Assembly: GCF_015832195.1 (NCBI RefSeq)
Contig: NC_052017.1
Span: 108,226,929-108,290,928, forward strand
Direction: 5' to 3'
From: Motacilla alba alba
Taxonomy: Eukaryota > Chordata > Aves > Passeriformes > Motacillidae
DNA: 64,000 bases
Below are positions 49,901 through 57,822 of the stretch, one piece after another (the first letter of the stretch is position 1; each line of letters starts with the position of its first letter). The notes under the pieces were generated by a model. That model saw only the letters and a program-made list of their open reading frames with translations. It was not told the DNA's origin and did not search any database. A program made the position numbers and the translations under genes.

Positions 49901-50015
49901 AGGTCAGATGCTCAGTGCCGAATGTCATCTTGGTCAGGGAATGGGCACAGCATCTCCAGGCACCTCCCGGAGACGAGTGACAAAGTACAGCACTGTGCAG
50001 TACTCCAGTCAGTAA
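28938..50015 (+). CDS. DSG4: Desmoglein (DSG4/DSG1-type desmosomal cadherin), complete, 16 coding exons
   Basis: Calcium-dependent adhesion protein of desmosomes, a single-pass membrane protein tied to keratin filaments through plakoglobin. Sixteen exons join in frame into 3,513 nt (1,170 residues; human desmogleins are about 1,000-1,120). Order: signal peptide (about 1-25); propeptide ending in the furin site RQKR (45-48); mature start EWIKFAAAC with Trp50; four cadherin repeats with DINDNPP and DVNDNFP linkers; a diverged EC5 with Cys-rich end; a Gly-rich segment (601-682); membrane helix about 693-713; plakoglobin-binding region ([21 protein letters not shown], split over exons 15-16); and repeat-unit domains with four V(V/I)VTERV motifs. 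The ectodomain and exon 16 start are closest to DSG4; the terminal repeats resemble DSG1 more. The family is certain; DSG4 rather than DSG1 is a judgement from memory of the human paralogues. Confidence 0.95.
28986..35589 (+). other. DSG4: Desmoglein intron 1 (6.6 kb)
   Basis: Starts gtaagt and ends ttcttgcag. I recognise no other gene or repeat family in it. It is AT-rich with short A/T runs. Reading frames such as 34,200-34,601 (minus) have no family resemblance. Confidence 0.8.
35590..35625 (+). CDS. DSG4: Desmoglein exon 2 (36 nt)
   Basis: Acceptor ttcttgcag, donor gtaata, 36 nt, phase 0 at both ends. It encodes [12 protein letters not shown], the end of the signal peptide and the start of the propeptide. 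The second coding exon of human desmogleins also has 12 codons. Confidence 0.85.
36011..36139 (+). CDS. DSG4: Desmoglein exon 3 (propeptide, furin site, mature N-terminus)
   Basis: 129 nt, phase 0. Contains the propeptide cleavage site RRQKR followed by [20 protein letters not shown], nearly identical to DSG1/DSG4. Trp50 (second mature residue) is the strand-swap tryptophan of cadherin adhesion. The acceptor tctgtcaaag has a weak pyrimidine tract; the donor is gtaagt. Confidence 0.95.
36824..36979 (+). CDS. DSG4: Desmoglein exon 4 (EC1)
   Basis: 156 nt, phase 0, donor gtaagt. Encodes [20 protein letters not shown] and on to [19 protein letters not shown], the core of EC1 with the calcium-binding DRE motif. 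It is closer to DSG4 than DSG1 at IRSD, NPRTGE and DREITP. Confidence 0.97.
37109..37256 (+). CDS. DSG4: Desmoglein exon 5 (EC1 end, EC1-EC2 linker)
   Basis: 148 nt, ends in phase 1 with donor gtgagt. Encodes [20 protein letters not shown] and the canonical linker [10 protein letters not shown]. At the adhesion-recognition tripeptide, human DSG1/DSG4 have RAL (YCRALNS); here it is FAK. Confidence 0.97.
38237..38400 (+). CDS. DSG4: Desmoglein exon 6 (EC2)
   Basis: 164 nt; begins in phase 1 and ends in phase 0. Encodes [20 protein letters not shown] through ...[15 protein letters not shown], with the DADE and DRE calcium motifs. The donor is gtaaca. The preceding intron ends in an unusually long T/G tract. 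Confidence 0.97.
38642..38776 (+). CDS. DSG4: Desmoglein exon 7 (EC2 end, EC2-EC3 linker)
   Basis: 135 nt, phase 0 at both ends, donor gtaagt. Encodes [20 protein letters not shown] and the linker [11 protein letters not shown], both DSG4-like. Confidence 0.97.
39305..39490 (+). CDS. DSG4: Desmoglein exon 8 (EC3)
   Basis: 186 nt, phase 0. Encodes [20 protein letters not shown], then [20 protein letters not shown] and ...NQGILRVIK. The acceptor is tctcatttcag; a second AG four bases on would break the frame, so the first is used. Confidence 0.97.
39659..39918 (+). CDS. DSG4: Desmoglein exon 9 (EC3 end, EC4 start)
   Basis: 260 nt; ends in phase 2 with donor gtaagc. Encodes [20 protein letters not shown], then the degenerate EC3-EC4 junction EPPRFHPSS (also non-canonical in human desmogleins), then [14 protein letters not shown] of EC4. 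Confidence 0.97.
40897..41039 (+). CDS. DSG4: Desmoglein exon 10 (EC4)
   Basis: 143 nt; phase 2 in, phase 1 out, donor gtaaga. Encodes [20 protein letters not shown] and [15 protein letters not shown], the second half of EC4. Confidence 0.96.
41188..41406 (+). CDS. DSG4: Desmoglein exon 11 (EC4-EC5 linker, EC5)
   Basis: 219 nt, phase 1 at both ends, donor gtaaat. Encodes [20 protein letters not shown], then [20 protein letters not shown] and [12 protein letters not shown]. The linker GINANCP lacks the acidic residues of the usual DINDNCP. Confidence 0.96.
42552..43049 (+). CDS. DSG4: Desmoglein exon 12 (EC5 end, Gly-rich segment, membrane helix)
   Basis: 498 nt, the longest internal exon, phase 1 at both ends. 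Encodes the end of EC5 with clustered cysteines ([20 protein letters not shown]), a Gly-rich segment (residues 601-635), a Gly/Tyr/Asp-rich segment to about 682, an NTT sequon at 688 and most of the membrane helix ([15 protein letters not shown]). The donor gtgagt at 43,050 restores the frame with exon 13 to give FVLIPILMS. Confidence 0.95.
42728..42973 (+). repeat. DSG4: In-frame GGT/GGC repeat and Gly-rich coding region
   Basis: Positions 42,728-42,802 are an almost pure GGT/GGC/GGA tract encoding runs of four to six glycines broken by Ala or Thr. To 42,973 the code stays Gly-rich with regular Tyr, Asp and Glu. The other plus-strand frame reads poly-valine and the minus strand reads poly-Thr/Ser; both are shadows. 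Confidence 0.95.
43050..45135 (+). other. DSG4: Desmoglein intron 12 (2.1 kb), contains a CR1 copy
   Basis: Begins gtgagt and ends cctgttaag. Apart from the CR1 fragment at 44.0-44.4 kb nothing else is recognised. Confidence 0.85.
44000..44410 (+). mobile_element. CR1 LINE 3'-end fragment in intron 12
   Basis: Shows the end of ORF2 (ctgagagagttggaactgtt, cagcctggagaagagaag), then the CR1 3' UTR (gttgtggatgccccatccct) and the terminal 'ccattctatgattct'. It is 5'-truncated, about 410 bp, and in the same orientation as the host gene. Confidence 0.92.
45136..45284 (+). CDS. DSG4: Desmoglein exon 13 (inner membrane edge)
   Basis: 149 nt; phase 1 in, phase 0 out, donor gtcagt. Encodes the end of the membrane helix (LIPILMS), a Cys-containing juxtamembrane stretch (DCCGCG, likely palmitoylated as in other desmogleins) and [20 protein letters not shown], strongly DSG1-like. 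Confidence 0.95.
45626..45692. repeat. (TTGGT)13 pentanucleotide repeat in intron 13
   Basis: About thirteen perfect TTGGT units, degrading into TTTTG units downstream. It lies about 150 bp upstream of the very short exon 14. Its regularly spaced GG pairs could form two-layer G-quadruplexes. Confidence 0.95.
45844..45904 (+). CDS. DSG4: Desmoglein exon 14 (61 nt)
   Basis: Acceptor ttttccag, donor gtaagc; phase 0 in, phase 1 out. Encodes [20 protein letters not shown], matching the DRDVSNICAPMTAS stretch that I recall for human DSG4. Confidence 0.92.
45905..47374 (+). other. DSG4: Desmoglein intron 14 (1.5 kb)
   Basis: Begins gtaagc and ends gctttcag. AT-rich; includes a short tandem duplication of an AT-rich unit near 46,735-46,760. 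No gene or repeat family is recognised. Confidence 0.85.
47375..47583 (+). CDS. DSG4: Desmoglein exon 15 (Gly-rich tail segment, start of catenin-binding region)
   Basis: 209 nt; phase 1 in, phase 0 out, donor gtaatt. Encodes [20 protein letters not shown], a Gly/Thr/Tyr-rich stretch ([15 protein letters not shown]), and [16 protein letters not shown], the first half of the plakoglobin-binding segment. Confidence 0.95.
47584..49043 (+). other. DSG4: Desmoglein intron 15 (1.5 kb) with a pyrimidine-rich block
   Basis: Begins gtaatt and ends taaactacag. Positions 48,318-48,790 are unusually rich in C and T on the plus strand and end near tandem AATAAATAAA (about 48,838), like the end of a retroposed transcript. 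Its reading frames match no family I know. Confidence 0.8.
49044..50015 (+). CDS. DSG4: Desmoglein exon 16 (plakoglobin-binding region, repeat-unit domains, stop)
   Basis: The acceptor aaactacag is followed by [20 protein letters not shown] and [18 protein letters not shown], the conserved intracellular cadherin segment. From about 49,320 come Thr/Val-rich repeats; four V(V/I)VTERV motifs lie near 49,540, 49,630, 49,715 and 49,808. A Gly/Ser-rich stretch follows, and the protein ends [15 protein letters not shown] with TAA at 50,013, like DSG1 and DSG4. The earlier repeats ([20 protein letters not shown]) are degenerate units. Confidence 0.97.
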   Translation, partial: KAFVYADEDEGRPANDCLLIYDHEGVGTPVGSVGCCSFIGEDTDETYLDTLGPKFKTLAEICLGKEIEPFPDANPPWPGVNIPFPSPESDLNLPPPGTTIVVNGSAPMPPPAGTTTVVTENTYTSGTTIQPPRPMPDPLLHGNMTVTETYTSSSPSLCVDPLRASNVVVTERVVGPASASDLRGMLDIPDLTEGSNVIVTERVIAPNSRLPASLSIPDLVDGSNVVVTERVFRPASGMPGSLINIPSELSNAHNVVVTERVVSGAGMSSLGGTSLGGANLGGLSSTGQMLSAECHLGQGMGTASPGTSRRRVTKYSTVQYSSQ

Positions 50016-51355
50016 GGCCTCTGCTGGCACCCCTTCCTGCTGAAATCGCCATTTGCACCAACACTCATTAGCTGCCACCCATCAAGAATATTGTTATTAT
50101 TTATAACTAAGAAATAGCGCTAAAATTTCAGGGGTTCCTGCTTGTGTAAGGATCTCTGACGGGTGCCCCATTTTGAGGTCAAATGCACTTTGTCAGTGAA
50201 GGGAAAATACAAGCTAGCTTTAAATTTCTTTCTTTCTCTCCACCTAGCACTGAAAGTGTATAAAGAGACTAGTATTTTTGGAGAGATATCTGATTACCGA
50301 GGAGAGCACTGAGAGGGGATCCTTGTGTGCACACAGCATGAATTAACGTCGTACAAAAGCATGTTAATATTGTGTACAGCTGAGTGATCTCTCACAATAA
50401 GCAGATTTGGGTTAATAGGCCCTCACTGACAAGAGAGGAAAAGAATGTAGTTAATAATTAGTCAACTCAAGACTAAATAAGCACTTTCAAACGCATCATT
50501 TTACTTTGTATGTAATTCAAGAAGCGCTACAAAACGGCACTTTCAACCATTTCTCCCATCACCAACAATAGTTATAAATAATAATTATATAAACATAACA
50601 CACCTCCATTGCTTTCTGAAGTTCTCAGTAAACAAACACCCTGACACAGCCTACCATACTGTTCCTGTCATGGTGAGGAGCGATTTGTCACAGCTGGTGC
50701 TGCCACATTGACACTGTCACCCAAGAAGATGTTGGCTTCATCCTTTCTCCATTGCCATTACGGCTTTGCTTAAATCTAAAAGGACTTCAGTGACAACCAG
50801 GAACTCTTAGTCAGATTTTTGTGCCAAACTATGACTACCATTTAAATTGCCAGTGTCAGGTTTTATTAAGAGGTCTATTATATACTGTGCCAATTCTCAT
50901 CTCACATACTGATAAGAAAAGAAAATCTTGGAAGCTTTGTGATGTAAGGAGGCAATAGCAAGTATCATATTACTGACACTGGTAGCAGAAGTCTTCCTGA
51001 AAAGAAAAAAACACTTGGAAGCAATATAAATTTGCTAATAAGCAATGTGGAGAATTTTTATTTCATATGTCAATGTATTTTGCATTGATATTTTGAAAGT
51101 TTATTTGAATGTATTAATTGAAAAAGTCTTTATGAGTTTATAAACTTAATTAAATCTGGCTTTTATTTTCCCAGAAAAACAGCTCTGCTGGACTCTGTTA
51201 TTCTAATAATACCTTAACATGTCTTAGAATATGATCTGAAGGACCAAAATACTGAAATATATCTTTTATCTCATTTTATTTCTGTATCATATGTATAGTA
51301 ACCATAGCACACCCAACATTGCTTCAGTGTAAATAAAATACAGTTATAGGGAGGG
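50016..51355 (+). other. DSG4: Probable 3' UTR of the desmoglein
   Basis: Non-coding sequence directly after the stop codon. Its end is not certain: AATAAA at 51,332 is the first full polyadenylation signal I see, and further copies occur between 53,160 and 53,580, so a longer 3' UTR of 3 kb or more is possible. Confidence 0.5.
51332..51337 (+). terminator. Candidate polyadenylation signal AATAAA
   Basis: AATAAA within 'gtgtaaataaaatacag', 1.3 kb after the stop codon. No clear GT-rich downstream element is decisive, and alternatives exist further on. Confidence 0.35.
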
Positions 51356-54300
51356 ACTAGCTATTTTTGCTAGACCACCAAATCCGTAGTTTTACTGCAA
51401 ATTTTGCTTCTTTGGCTTTGACAGATAAGTTAGTGAAAAATTTAAGAGTTGTCTGTGAACCTCCCACTCTATAAAATGGAAAAGAAACTCAATTGTGTAT
51501 CCAGACTAACTTACCTCAGAAGGAACGGATTACCAGTTTCTGAGTCTGATACCAAGAAAAGATTTCTTTAAAGATGTTTTTGGAAATGCAACTAGATTTA
51601 CTGTCAACCACAGCCTGCAGTGCCCCCTGAGTCAATGCCACTGTCAACATCAGTAATCCCTAGGAGTCATGACCAAATCCAAGGCTACCTCCAGGAAAGG
51701 TCCCTTCCATAGCTTCAGGGTCTTTTCTACAGCAACTGAACATGCTAGATGCTCTCCCCATAAAATCTGACATATTGCTGGTTTTGCTTCTATCTGTAAT
51801 CTTGATTATCTTAAATATCACTAAAATTGCATTGACTTCAAAGGGATTAGTCTTCCCTATAAGTTATGTACCAAGTGTAATTATGGTTTCTGGAACCATT
51901 CTTTAAAGAAGGAAAATAGGTACTAATATATAAAGCTTTTATATCCTTTTACATCTTGAGAATTTTTGCAGAAGTTCACTAAAATGCTGACAAACTCCCT
52001 TTCATTTTGCTAACTACCTGTTTACATTAAAAAGCAAATATTTAAAATACATATTACTATCTGGTATACAAAAAGCCTATGTAATACAGCCAAACCCCTC
52101 TAGAAAATATTGTAATGTAAAAAAAGAAAGTTAAGTCTAGTGTAAATATTTCCATAATCATCTTAAGCAAATCAGAAATACTTTTCTGAATTGTGTTCAA
52201 AGTAATGAAACTAGTCTTCAGGAGCACATGCTGAATTCCTTGAACAGGAATGCTGTGTGAAGTATGAGTGTCTGAACTATGGTCTCTTGCATGTCTAGAA
52301 ATAGGGGAAGAATGAATAGGAAAAAAATAGAGAAATAGAAAACTAATAGAAAAATAGAGAAAAATGTTGTTTCAAAGGACAGATTTTGATTTTGTGGTGG
52401 TTGTCTACTTCTAGTACTATCTTTTACCAACTCTATTAATTATTATGTAATACAACTTCTTGAAGTATTTCTAGCATCTTTTAATATTGGTTTCTCACAA
52501 CAAACAGCAATTGCATTATCCCGTGCGCTTCTGAATATTAAGTCCTATTGTTGTGTAATTTTTACAAACTTCCTAAAAATTGTTTTCTTAGTGAATTGAG
52601 GATTCTTTAAGGTTCAAATCTTTTAGATTCAAATTGTGGAAGAAAAAATGCATGTGAAGATGTGAACAAATACTTGGTTCATTAAAAATTCTGTTCAAAT
52701 TCTTTTTCTAGCTTTATTGTTTAAAAAATAGCATATAGTTTAATTCTGGCCAGCAGACATTAGTTTTGTTTCTTTTCTTCCAGTTGTAATTTAAAAGCCT
52801 GTTTGCTGTCTTACCTTTAATCGTACTGTTTAATAATGAAGAAGGAATGGTTTTCAGGGAAGAAAGACAGTGGTGATATCAGTTCTGCTCTAAACCACTC
52901 AAGAGAAATGCTCTGACTTAAAGTCAGCAACATGCAGTACCAAGTGTATGGCTTGCTTTTTTTTTTTTTTTTTTTACTCGGGTTTATTTGGGAATAGGAT
53001 CCTACAGTTTTAAACAGGCTCAGTGAGATCTTGGTATGATGAGAAGTATACTGACATGGAAGAAAACAGAGCCACAAGCTGCTGAGGGTCTCGTTAGATT
53101 TCTATCTTAGGAGCACTGTCTCAATTTGAACTGCAAGTTTCAATACTTTTTACTTTGTCCTAATTCTGTAGTAATAAATAACACTTTTAAACAGTTGTGA
53201 GCAGCACTTACTATGCGCAACATGAAAAGGCCACACAATTTAAGCACCAGTTAAAAAAAATTCTGCCATTTTGCTTGAATTAACATAACTGCATAATTCA
53301 AATGCTCCTCAATGATGAGTCACCAAATGCATCATTTTAATTTTATTTAAAATATAAGTAATATTACTGTGGGCTTGTGTTTTCATAAATAAAAATATTA
53401 GAGGTTTGTTTGTAATAATTTCTGAATGGCACTGAAAAAATACAATAAATGATCATTTGGAACATCATGTTTTACATAGAGTGGCTCAGAATATTTTTTC
53501 TATTTATCAGTGGGAAATACAGTTTCCTTAAAACTGATGGGTTTTTTAAGAAAAAAAATCTCCTTCTTTCATGAAAATAAAAAATTGAAGGTGTTGATTT
53601 AGAAAGTCAGGCAATTCCAAAACAAAATTATTTCATGTGTCAAATTGACTACAATATTTTATTTCAGGTTGTCAAGCAGAAATGTGTGTCCGGTCTCACA
53701 AGAATTACAGTACAATTTCCTCAACCCATCATTCTCTGCATTGTTCTCTCTCTTTAGACAGCCTTTTCTGTGATACCCTTCTGTCCTGCAACTCTGAAAC
53801 AGTGCTTCAGAGGAGCTATAAATTAATGCTGGACTACAAGCCACAGAGAGAAGGACAGCAGAAGTCTCTAGAAACACGGTATTTGGGCAGCACAGGCATC
53901 ACAGGTACATTCAGTGCATATTGGTCAGAATGAGTTGAACCAAGGAAAACACTTTGGTTCTAAAATCAAATTTCTTTCTAATATTCCAGATCGGTGTTCA
54001 CGACAATAATTATTTTTTGTACAGAGATTTTTTTCAAAAATTTTTATCTGAACTCAGTAAAGTACTGCTTTGAAAAACAGTATCATGTATTAAGCAAATG
54101 TCATCTAATCTATCATTTTATTTTACCTTAGCACTTTGACATCTTATTTCTGCAGTTTCATACAGAATGATTATGGGCACTCATACATATTTCAGATAAT
54201 GATTTCAGTGTCTTTTCAGGAAGTTAAAAGAAAAGAATGTCCATCTTCAAATTTATAGCAACTTTGCTATCAGTCTGATGATGCTGCCAATTCCAGTGCA

Positions 54301-55730
54301 ACAAAGATAATGTATCATTTCTCTTTAGTGTATTTAGAACCTGCCTAAACAGAAATGAACCAAAGCTATGTTACACATCAGTTTTTATGCTCAAGCAACT
54401 TGAGCTGAAATATATGGGAGTACTGATACAAGTCAAAAATGGGTCAATAGAAAATGTTATTTAATATTCCAAGCGCGCTTAAATTTTTGAAAAAGGAGAA
54501 TATGACAAAATTACAACTGATGGCAGTGTTAGATGCATGTTTGTATAAAGATGAATCTGTCATGCTTTCTTATTGTGACCATATGTTAAATAGCATCTTG
54601 TAATTCAGGATACAGTGAAATAAGTTATGAAAAAGAACAGTCACAAAATGACAACTTAGGAAACAAAAGCTGCTTAGTTGACACCCGTCACATATCCTGA
54701 CTTCTGATGTTCCTCATGTGCTCTTGGGCTTACGTGCAAATTCAGATAGTTGCCAGTTTAATTTTTTATTTTTTCTACTTTTTGGGAAAGCTCTAAAGAA
54801 CAACAACAAAAGCAACAACAAAAAATATTATTACTATTTACTTACTAATTACTATTACTACCCTATTATATTAGGCTTCCTTGCAGATCCTTCATTAAAG
54901 ATTGGTTTCAAGCCAGTCAAAATCTAGGTAAAACAAATGAGTTTTTTACCTGCAGGCTTTGATTTTACAGTTTTCCAGTACCAAAGATCTAGGCAAGGGT
55001 CTGTTCCTCTGCCAGTTACTGCAGGCTCAGGCTGTCAGGGAGGTGAATTGTGACACCAGAACAGGACTCAAGAGACAAAGGCTCCCCAGGATTCCCTACA
55101 GGATCTTGGTAAGTTGTTTAATTTTTCTGAATTTTCAATAAATTTTCTTTGAAAAGGGGAATTGCAAATTAATCTCTTCCCCTTAGGAATATGATTACAA
55201 ATTCATCAATGACTGCAAGATGCTCAGGCGTTAAGGTGTTTTGGTAACCCCCATAAATACGTTGTCAGCCATGTGCCTGAAGCACATATGCAGAGGGACA
55301 TCTGGAGTCTTTGATGTTGAATGTCTATTATATGAATGCTATTTGACTGTAAAATCCACTCTAGATCAAATGTTTGAATATAAATAGCAAAATAACAGCT
55401 ATTGGACATGCAAAATTTATAAATACTAGTAGGAAAGTAATGCTTTTCTTGTGTTGTTTCTGGATATGTACATCTGGCTTTTATCGTTTTGACCTTCTTA
55501 GTTAATATATAACTGAATAAAAGACACCATGGTAAGCTGTAAGCACCCCAAGAGCCTTAGAAAGGGACTGGGAAAATTCATGTGTAACAGGTCAACAAAT
55601 ACAAACTAAACTGGAATAAAGGGGGAAAAGAGAGGGGGAAAAAATTCTAATTCTGGGAAGTGCTTTAGACCACAGCACCATCCATTCAAGAAATTAAAGA
55701 AAAAATAAGTGCACACAAAGTTATAAGGTC
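51356..55730. other. DNA between the two desmogleins; no gene recognised
   Basis: May include extended 3' UTR. The frame at 53,682-53,933 has no family resemblance. I see no cadherin motif (DxNDN, DRE, VTERV) on either strand, so no DSG3 copy or remnant is evident here. Confidence 0.55.
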
Positions 55731-56194
55731 AGAGTTTACAGCAACCTTCCAGTACCTGGAGAGGGCCTACAAGAGAGCTGGAGAAGAACTTTTTACAAGG
55801 GCATATAGTGATAGACAATGAAGAGTGGCTTTAAACTGAAAGAGGGTTTAGATTAGATATTAGTAAGAAAATCTTTATTGTGACAGTGATGAGACACTAT
55901 GCCCCATCCCTGGAAATGTTCAAAGCCAGGCTGGTTGGGGCTTTGAGTAACCTGATCTAATGGAAGGTGTCCCTGCCTCTTTTTGCAGGGCTGCTCTCTG
56001 GTCTTTCCTCTCCCAGTTTATACTTGTGATCAATTTTACTCCATCCCAGGTACAGAATCCACCATTTCAACTTGTTAAATTTTATTCCATTAATCACTGC
56101 CCAATACTCCAATCTATCTAGATCTCTCTGCAAGTCATCCCATCCAGGGAGCTGAAACTAGATGATCTTTAAGGTCTTAAGATTCTGTTATTCT
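55731..56194 (+). mobile_element. CR1 LINE 3' end split by an inverted CR1 piece
   Basis: 55,731-55,990 is CR1 on the plus strand (cagcaaccttccagtacc, ccccatccctggaaatg, ctgcctctttttgcaggg). 56,147-56,194 is the CR1 terminus (gaaactagatgatctttaag, gattctgttattct). The roughly 150 bp between them are CR1 ORF2 on the minus strand; see the next entry. Confidence 0.85.
55991..56146 (-). mobile_element. Inverted CR1 ORF2 (reverse transcriptase) fragment
   Basis: The minus-strand translation gives DLQRDLDRLEYWAVINGIKF followed by LGWSKIDHKYKLGEE, matching the stretch after the catalytic FADD box of CR1 reverse transcriptase. It sits in opposite orientation inside plus-strand CR1 sequence, as expected from a twin-primed (inverted) insertion or a nested copy. 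Confidence 0.8.
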
Positions 56195-57129
56195 ACATCC
56201 CCAATCACTAATAAACAGCACCTAACTACATCAGCAGCCCCTCTCATGTCACCAGGAGATGCTGAATAGGAAAGCCTGGTGCTTTAAAGGACTGGAGCTC
56301 ACTGTCCCATCTAACTTGCTTATGTTTTATTCAGTCAAACTTGAATAATGCAAATGCAAACTGAAGAGATCAGTTCAACAGATCAATTCTAGCACTATCT
56401 TTCCTGACAAATGGCCATCCTAACCCTAAGAATTTCCAGAAAGGAGGATTCAACAAGCTCCCAGTTGTCTTTTTGCTCCTACTGGAAAGTTCAACTGATA
56501 GTTTACTTAAATCTTCCTTTACTGCAATTTGTCATTCTTTGCAAATGCAGAGAGCACATAAGTCCTTTCTAATGTAACTTTTAGAAATCACGGACTCAAA
56601 ATCAGGGATTGGTTTGGAAGGCTTCTTAAAAGATTTTCTAGTCCAGTCTCTCGGGCTTGTGATTAGTGCCTTAGTGAAGTTTCCTCCAGTTTCCAGCCTA
56701 AACTTCAGGTCAGTTGATATCTGGCTTTCTGCCTGCATTGTTCTTCAGTTGGAGCCCTCTTTTCTTTGCTAAACCAGCCCTTTCTAAGGTTACCTACCGA
56801 CATAGCGCAGAGGCACACACAATAGTTTTACATTTATTAGCTCATATGCCTCAGTTGTTACAGGAAAAATAATAGAATAATACTCTTTTTCTTCTGAGAC
56901 TGGGAATATCACATTCCTGACTCTACAGTCCCTGAAAACTTACACTGTACCATTGCAGCTAAGACTGGACTTGACAGATTAGAGTAAGAACAGCAGATTT
57001 TTTCCAAGGCGCAACTTTTCAAAATTATCTTTCTGTTGAATACAGTTCAGTTGTTCAGCACTGATGAAAATTCACAGACCAAAAGGAGGCTAATATTTCT
57101 ACTTATGCCCAACACAAGTATAATATGGG

Positions 57130-57822
57130 AAAGGAGTGGTTGCAGAGCAGCCTGCAGAGGGGGATTGGGGGTGTTGGCTAGCAGGAGGCTCAGTGGGAAT
57201 CAGCATTGCCCTGGCAGCCCTGAGAGCAACCCTCAACCTGGGGTACATCAAACACAGCACACCCAGTCAGTCTTAAAAGGAAATTATTCCATTGTGTTCA
57301 GTGTTGGTGTGACCTCACTTGGAGCACTGTGTGCCCCACACAACCTAAGAACGATGTGAAGGTCTTTAATGTGTCCAGAGGAGAACAACTAAGCTGGTGG
57401 AAGGAATGTTCTAGGAGAAGTGTCTGAGGACTGTGGGTTTGTCTAGCTTCGAGAGAAGAAGGCTAAGGGGCAGCCTCTTTACTTCCTACCTCTCAAAAAG
57501 AAGTGAAGAGGGAGGGGTTGATCTATTCTCCCTGCTACCCAGTGACAAGACCTGTAAGTTCTACCAGGGGAGTTTCAAACTGGACATCAGGAAGCATTTC
57601 TTTAATGAGAGGCTTAATGAGAGTTAAAACACTGGAACAGGCTTCCTGGAGAGATGGTTGATGCCCCAAGCTATCAATAGTTAAGAGGCTTTTCAACTGT
57701 GCTCTTAATGGCATGCTGTAGCTATTGGTCAGCCCTGGAGTGGTCAAGCAGTTGGACTGACTGTTGTAGGTCTCTTCCAGCTGAACTATTCTATTTAATT
57801 CCATTTATTTTATTCTATTCTA
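57130..57822 (+). mobile_element. CR1 LINE 3'-end copy
   Basis: Translations show CR1 ORF2 C-terminal pieces (FERRRLRGSL, PSDKTCKFYQGSFKLDIRKH) and the 3' UTR ends 'ggtctcttccagctgaacta' followed by ATTCTAT-like units to about 57,822. About 690 bp, 5'-truncated, frames broken. It differs from the other copies in the window and probably belongs to another CR1 subfamily. Confidence 0.88.

Noticed and set aside
53682..53933. 83-codon plus-strand frame as a possible DSG3 remnant exon
   Set aside because: No cadherin motif, no matching splice sites and no resemblance to any desmoglein segment.
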